64,000 bases of DNA from positions 186,001 to 250,000 of the forward strand of contig NZ_CP133265.1 of the NCBI RefSeq assembly GCF_030915505.1, in the 5' to 3' direction. Numbering within the stretch: position 1 is the stretch's first letter; every line of letters starts with the position of its first letter. The notes beneath the pieces are model-generated. The model did no database searches, had not been told where the DNA came from, and saw only the letters and a list, made by a program, of their open reading frames with translations. The position numbers and the translations under genes were made by a program. The DNA is from Neobacillus sp. OS1-2 (GTDB taxonomy: Bacteria; Bacillota; Bacilli; Bacillales; Cytobacillaceae). This document shows, piece after piece, positions 61,702-64,000 of this stretch.

Positions 61702-62046
61702 TCACTCCATATTTTCTTTATCTATTCTTGTCCAACGGTTTTTATCACGCGTATTAAATTTATTCATCACATAATCATGTGCCTCTTCCAGATCAATGTT
61801 TAAGGCATTAGCAAAGCAAATAAGTACAAACAGGAGATCGCCAAGCTCCTCTTCAATCGCCTTTTCAGTCTCACTGGATTTCTTCGGTTTTTCACCATAA
61901 TAATGGTTAACTTCTCTTGCAAGCTCTCCTAGCTCTTCCGTTAGTCTGGCAAGCATCGCCAATGGACTGAAATAACCTTCTTTAAATTGACTAATGTATG
62001 TATCGACTTCCGCCTGAAGATCTCTCATCGATTTCTGTTCGGACAT
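61702..62046 (-). CDS. ypjD: MazG-type nucleotide pyrophosphohydrolase YpjD
   Basis: A 114-residue all-helical house-cleaning nucleotide pyrophosphohydrolase. [15 protein letters not shown] and [16 protein letters not shown] are the two metal-binding motifs of the MazG/dUTPase superfamily. ATG at 62046 follows AAAAGAGGTGG. Cotranscribed with dapB, five bases apart. Confidence 0.93.
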   Translation of the reverse strand: MSEQKSMRDLQAEVDTYISQFKEGYFSPLAMLARLTEELGELAREVNHYYGEKPKKSSETEKAIEEELGDLLFVLICFANALNIDLEEAHDYVMNKFNTRDKNRWTRIDKENME

Positions 62047-62164
62047 AGATTTCCACCTCTTTTACCAAAACGGCCAAAATTTCAATTATTCCTTTTTTAT
62101 GTTAGCTAAATTATGACGGATTTACAAATGTTTTTGTTTTCTTCACGCACTTTTCCGCTACTCA

Positions 62165-62193
62165 TTGCTCTAGCACTAGTAATTCGCTATAAT
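62165..62193 (+). promoter_or_regulatory. Promoter of ypjC
   Basis: TTGCTC at 62165-62170 and perfect TATAAT at 62188-62193 with a 17-base spacer. Start about 62200, leader ca. 38 bases, with AGGAGGAAGG before the ypjC ATG. Confidence 0.78.
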
Positions 62194-62237
62194 AAAAACC
62201 GCCATAAGAGAGAAAATATGGCATAGGAGGAAGGCTC

Positions 62238-63107
62238 ATGGTATTCGGACTTAAATTTAAAAATATCCTGTTTATCCTATTGGGAACAGCGATTATGTCA
62301 TTTGGGCTAGTTAATTTTAATATGCAAAATAAGCTTGCCGAAGGCGGATTTACAGGTATTACACTGCTTTTCTATGGATTGTTCAAATGGGATCCATCCT
62401 ATACAAACTTAATCTTGAATATTCCGGTATTTTTTATTGGGTGGAAGTTGTTGGGGAAAAACACCTTTTTCTATACCATTATCGGAACTGTTGGTGTATC
62501 AATTTTTCTTTGGATTTTTCAGCGTTATTCGATAGATATGCCGCTGCAGCATGATTTAACGTTAGCCGCCTTGTTTGCGGGTGTCTTCACAGGGATTGGC
62601 TTAGGTATTATTTTCCGTTTTGGAGGAACAACTGGGGGAGTTGATATTATTGCCAGACTTGTCCAAAAATATGCAGGATGGAACATGGGGAAAACCATGT
62701 TCTTGTTTGATGCTTGTGTAATCGTTCTTTCACTTACATACATTTCCTACAAACAAGCAATGTATACACTTGTTGCAGTCTTTGTCGGCGCAAGAGTGAT
62801 TGACTTCATGCAGGAGGGCGCATATTCTGCAAGAGGGGCAATGATCATTTCGGAAAACAATGCCCAAATTGCAGATAAAATTATGGAGGAAATGGGACGT
62901 GGTGTCACAGCACTACGGGGGTATGGTTCCTATACAAAAAATGAACGTGATGTTTTATATTGTGTCGTTGCCAAAAATGAATTAATCCGCTTAAAAAACT
63001 TAATCACTTCTGTTGACCCGCATGCATTTATATCCATTTCAGTTGTCCATGATGTCCACGGCGAGGGCTTTACACTTGATGAAAATAAAATGCCATTAAC
63101 TGATTAG
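62238..63107 (+). CDS. ypjC: YitT family membrane protein YpjC
   Basis: A 289-residue protein with six hydrophobic helices (TAIMSFGLVNFNMQNKLAEG and GIGLGIIFRFGGTTGGVDII, the family signatures) and a C-terminal cytoplasmic DUF2179 domain (GRGVTALRGYGSYTKNERDV, then VHDVHGEGFTLD). Function unknown; some relatives are linked to transport. Neighbour order ypjD-ypjC-ypjB is as in B. subtilis. Confidence 0.9.
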   Translation: MVFGLKFKNILFILLGTAIMSFGLVNFNMQNKLAEGGFTGITLLFYGLFKWDPSYTNLILNIPVFFIGWKLLGKNTFFYTIIGTVGVSIFLWIFQRYSIDMPLQHDLTLAALFAGVFTGIGLGIIFRFGGTTGGVDIIARLVQKYAGWNMGKTMFLFDACVIVLSLTYISYKQAMYTLVAVFVGARVIDFMQEGAYSARGAMIISENNAQIADKIMEEMGRGVTALRGYGSYTKNERDVLYCVVAKNELIRLKNLITSVDPHAFISISVVHDVHGEGFTLDENKMPLTD

Positions 63108-63121
63108 AAGAGCGAAGTACA

Positions 63122-63160
63122 CTAGCCGATGGCGCCTGGAGCTGGACAATTCTCGAAGTT
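63122..63160. repeat. Possible second copy of the dispersed repeat
   Basis: CTAGCCGATGGCGCCTGGAGCTGG followed by ACAATTCTCGAAG, placed just past ypjC. It shares the CTAG...CTGGAGCTGG core with the tract at 48229-48246 in opposite orientation. Confidence 0.4.
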
Positions 63161-63185
63161 AAAATTAATAGTCTCTTATCTCATT

Positions 63186-63232
63186 GAAAAAGCAATGTCC
63201 ACTTATGCATAGTGTGGACATTGCTTTTTTAT
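63186..63232. terminator. Bidirectional terminator between ypjC and ypjB
   Basis: AAAAAGCAATGTCCACttatgcatagtGTGGACATTGCTTTTTTA, a 15-bp perfect stem. Confidence 0.95.
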
Positions 63233-63242
63233 CTTCAAACTA

Positions 63243-64000
63243 TTAGTCTCTTGATCGGTTTTTTTTCTGATTTTTATCTCCTTGATACTTTCTCCAGCCT
63301 ACATAAGATAAAGTCATGATAATAATACTTCCAGTTGAAATAATAACCCACCAAAGCGAAGGGTCTGCGTCATCCTCTTCCATATTGGCAAACAGACTTT
63401 TTAAATCTGTGTCTAGTGCACTCAGCTCTTGTTGACTCTTTGGATTTGTCATAATTTCAGATCGATACTCATTGATAAAATCAATCCGTGCATCTAATCT
63501 TTGAATATTTTCTACCGGTACATCTATTTTCATACTTGGATATATAACATTATATAACGATAAAAAGGTGTTAAAGTTTGTATGAAATTGAGCCGTATCA
63601 CCATTTGTGGCTGCCGCTTTTGCCTGATGAAAAGCCGTCATGATTTGTTCTTCCATTTCAGTCCATAAAGGTTGATGACTCGTTGCTAATGCATCAATAA
63701 CAAGACGAAACTTTGTTAGTTTATTTATTCTTTCCTCATATTTCATGTTGGCGCTAACTGCTGCTTCCATCGCTTCATCATGTGAGGTATGAACAATTCT
63801 AACCTCGTCCATTGAAAGGGGTTTCGTTGTCCCCGTAATACTTGTAAATTGATCAGAAAAATAATCCAGTAATTTTTTTGCATCTTCATATCTTTGAAAT
63901 TTTACCATTTGAAGAGCTTCATCGGAGATATCATCCAGCTTCTCCATTGGCGTTTGCTGTTCAGCATTTACAGGTATGGGAGTGAGCATAATGATAATTG
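63243..64000 (-). CDS. ypjB: YpjB membrane protein, N-terminus outside window
   Basis: At least 252 residues. The visible start is the end of a signal peptide (hydrophobic IIIMLTPIPVNA) and the frame stays open to the window edge, so the true start lies beyond 64000. A helical extracytoplasmic part follows (EKLDDISDEALQMVKFQRYE, ANMKYEERINKLTKFRLVID) and one C-terminal membrane helix (WWVIISTGSIIIMTLSYVGW) with a basic tail KNQKKNRSRD. In B. subtilis ypjB lies between ypjC and ypjA-qcrC. Function unknown. Confidence 0.85.
   Translation of the reverse strand, partial: IIIMLTPIPVNAEQQTPMEKLDDISDEALQMVKFQRYEDAKKLLDYFSDQFTSITGTTKPLSMDEVRIVHTSHDEAMEAAVSANMKYEERINKLTKFRLVIDALATSHQPLWTEMEEQIMTAFHQAKAAATNGDTAQFHTNFNTFLSLYNVIYPSMKIDVPVENIQRLDARIDFINEYRSEIMTNPKSQQELSALDTDLKSLFANMEEDDADPSLWWVIISTGSIIIMTLSYVGWRKYQGDKNQKKNRSRD

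Noticed and set aside
1..64000. CRISPR array, prophage, tRNA or rRNA genes
   Set aside because: I saw no regularly spaced repeats, phage structural genes, tRNA cloverleafs or rRNA sequence anywhere in the window.

Overview
The window is chromosomal DNA of a low-GC, endospore-forming Gram-positive bacterium of the family Bacillaceae. Evidence: two small acid-soluble spore protein genes (SspL, SspM), spore-coat-type proteins (CotD, YppG), a B-type RNase P RNA, bacillithiol synthesis genes (bshA, bshB1), strong AGGAGG ribosome binding sites, and a gene order that follows the Bacillus subtilis ypeP-ypbR-bpsA-ypwA-ypvA-rnpB-gpsB-cotD-yprAB-yppGFE-recU-ponA-nth-dnaD-aspB-dinG-panDCB-birA-cca-bshA-mgsA-dapB-ypjDCB series. 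The genus cannot be fixed from sequence alone; it is not B. subtilis itself because several accessory blocks are interleaved.

Layout. 1-6.5 kb: 5' part of topB, an unknown gene, cold-shock gene cspD, two RNase H-like genes (ypeP, ypdQ), a DMT exporter, yuiD, sspL and an orphan ATP-grasp ligase. 6.5-14.4 kb: ypcP nuclease, a mercaptopyruvate-type sulfurtransferase, the two-headed dynamin dynA, a 26-codon membrane microprotein gene with its own promoter, two Fur boxes and terminator, and the type III polyketide pair bpsA-bpsB. 14.5-17.1 kb: a ba3-type cytochrome oxidase operon (subunits IIa, II, I). 17.1-20.9 kb: ypwA carboxypeptidase and a group II intron lodged directly behind a terminator. 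21-27.7 kb: an accessory nitric-oxide block with quinol NO reductase, two tandem Crp/Fnr regulators, three DUF2249 proteins, a polytopic NnrS/heme-copper-like membrane protein and a DUF59 Fe-S assembly factor. 27.8-37 kb: ypvA, ypsC, rnpB, gpsB, ypsA, cotD, mrfB, mrfA. 37-39.9 kb: a third Crp/Fnr regulator, hybrid cluster protein Hcp and an Hsp20. 39.9-64 kb: conserved core from yppG to ypjB, including cell-wall synthesis (ponA), recombination (recU), base excision repair (nth), aspB, pantothenate synthesis (panBCD) with a structured attenuator-like leader, birA, cca, bacillithiol genes, mgsA, dapB, ypjD, ypjC and the start-less end of ypjB.

How the genes fit together. The accessory blocks form a coherent low-oxygen/nitric-oxide programme. 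A high-affinity-type terminal oxidase, NO reductase, Hcp, three paralogous Crp/Fnr regulators and DUF2249 proteins are found within 25 kb, and three near-perfect TGTGA-N6-TCACA palindromes lie before the oxidase operon, between the NO reductase and regulator genes, and before hcp. For the oxidase and hcp the palindrome is centred near -41.5 of a plausible -10 element.

Sequence quality caution. Four conserved genes (qNor, recU, ypmB, dapB) carry single-base indels, four of the five being one-base losses in or beside A or G runs. Since dapB is normally essential, read or assembly error is the simplest explanation, and these genes should be treated as probably intact in the organism until checked.
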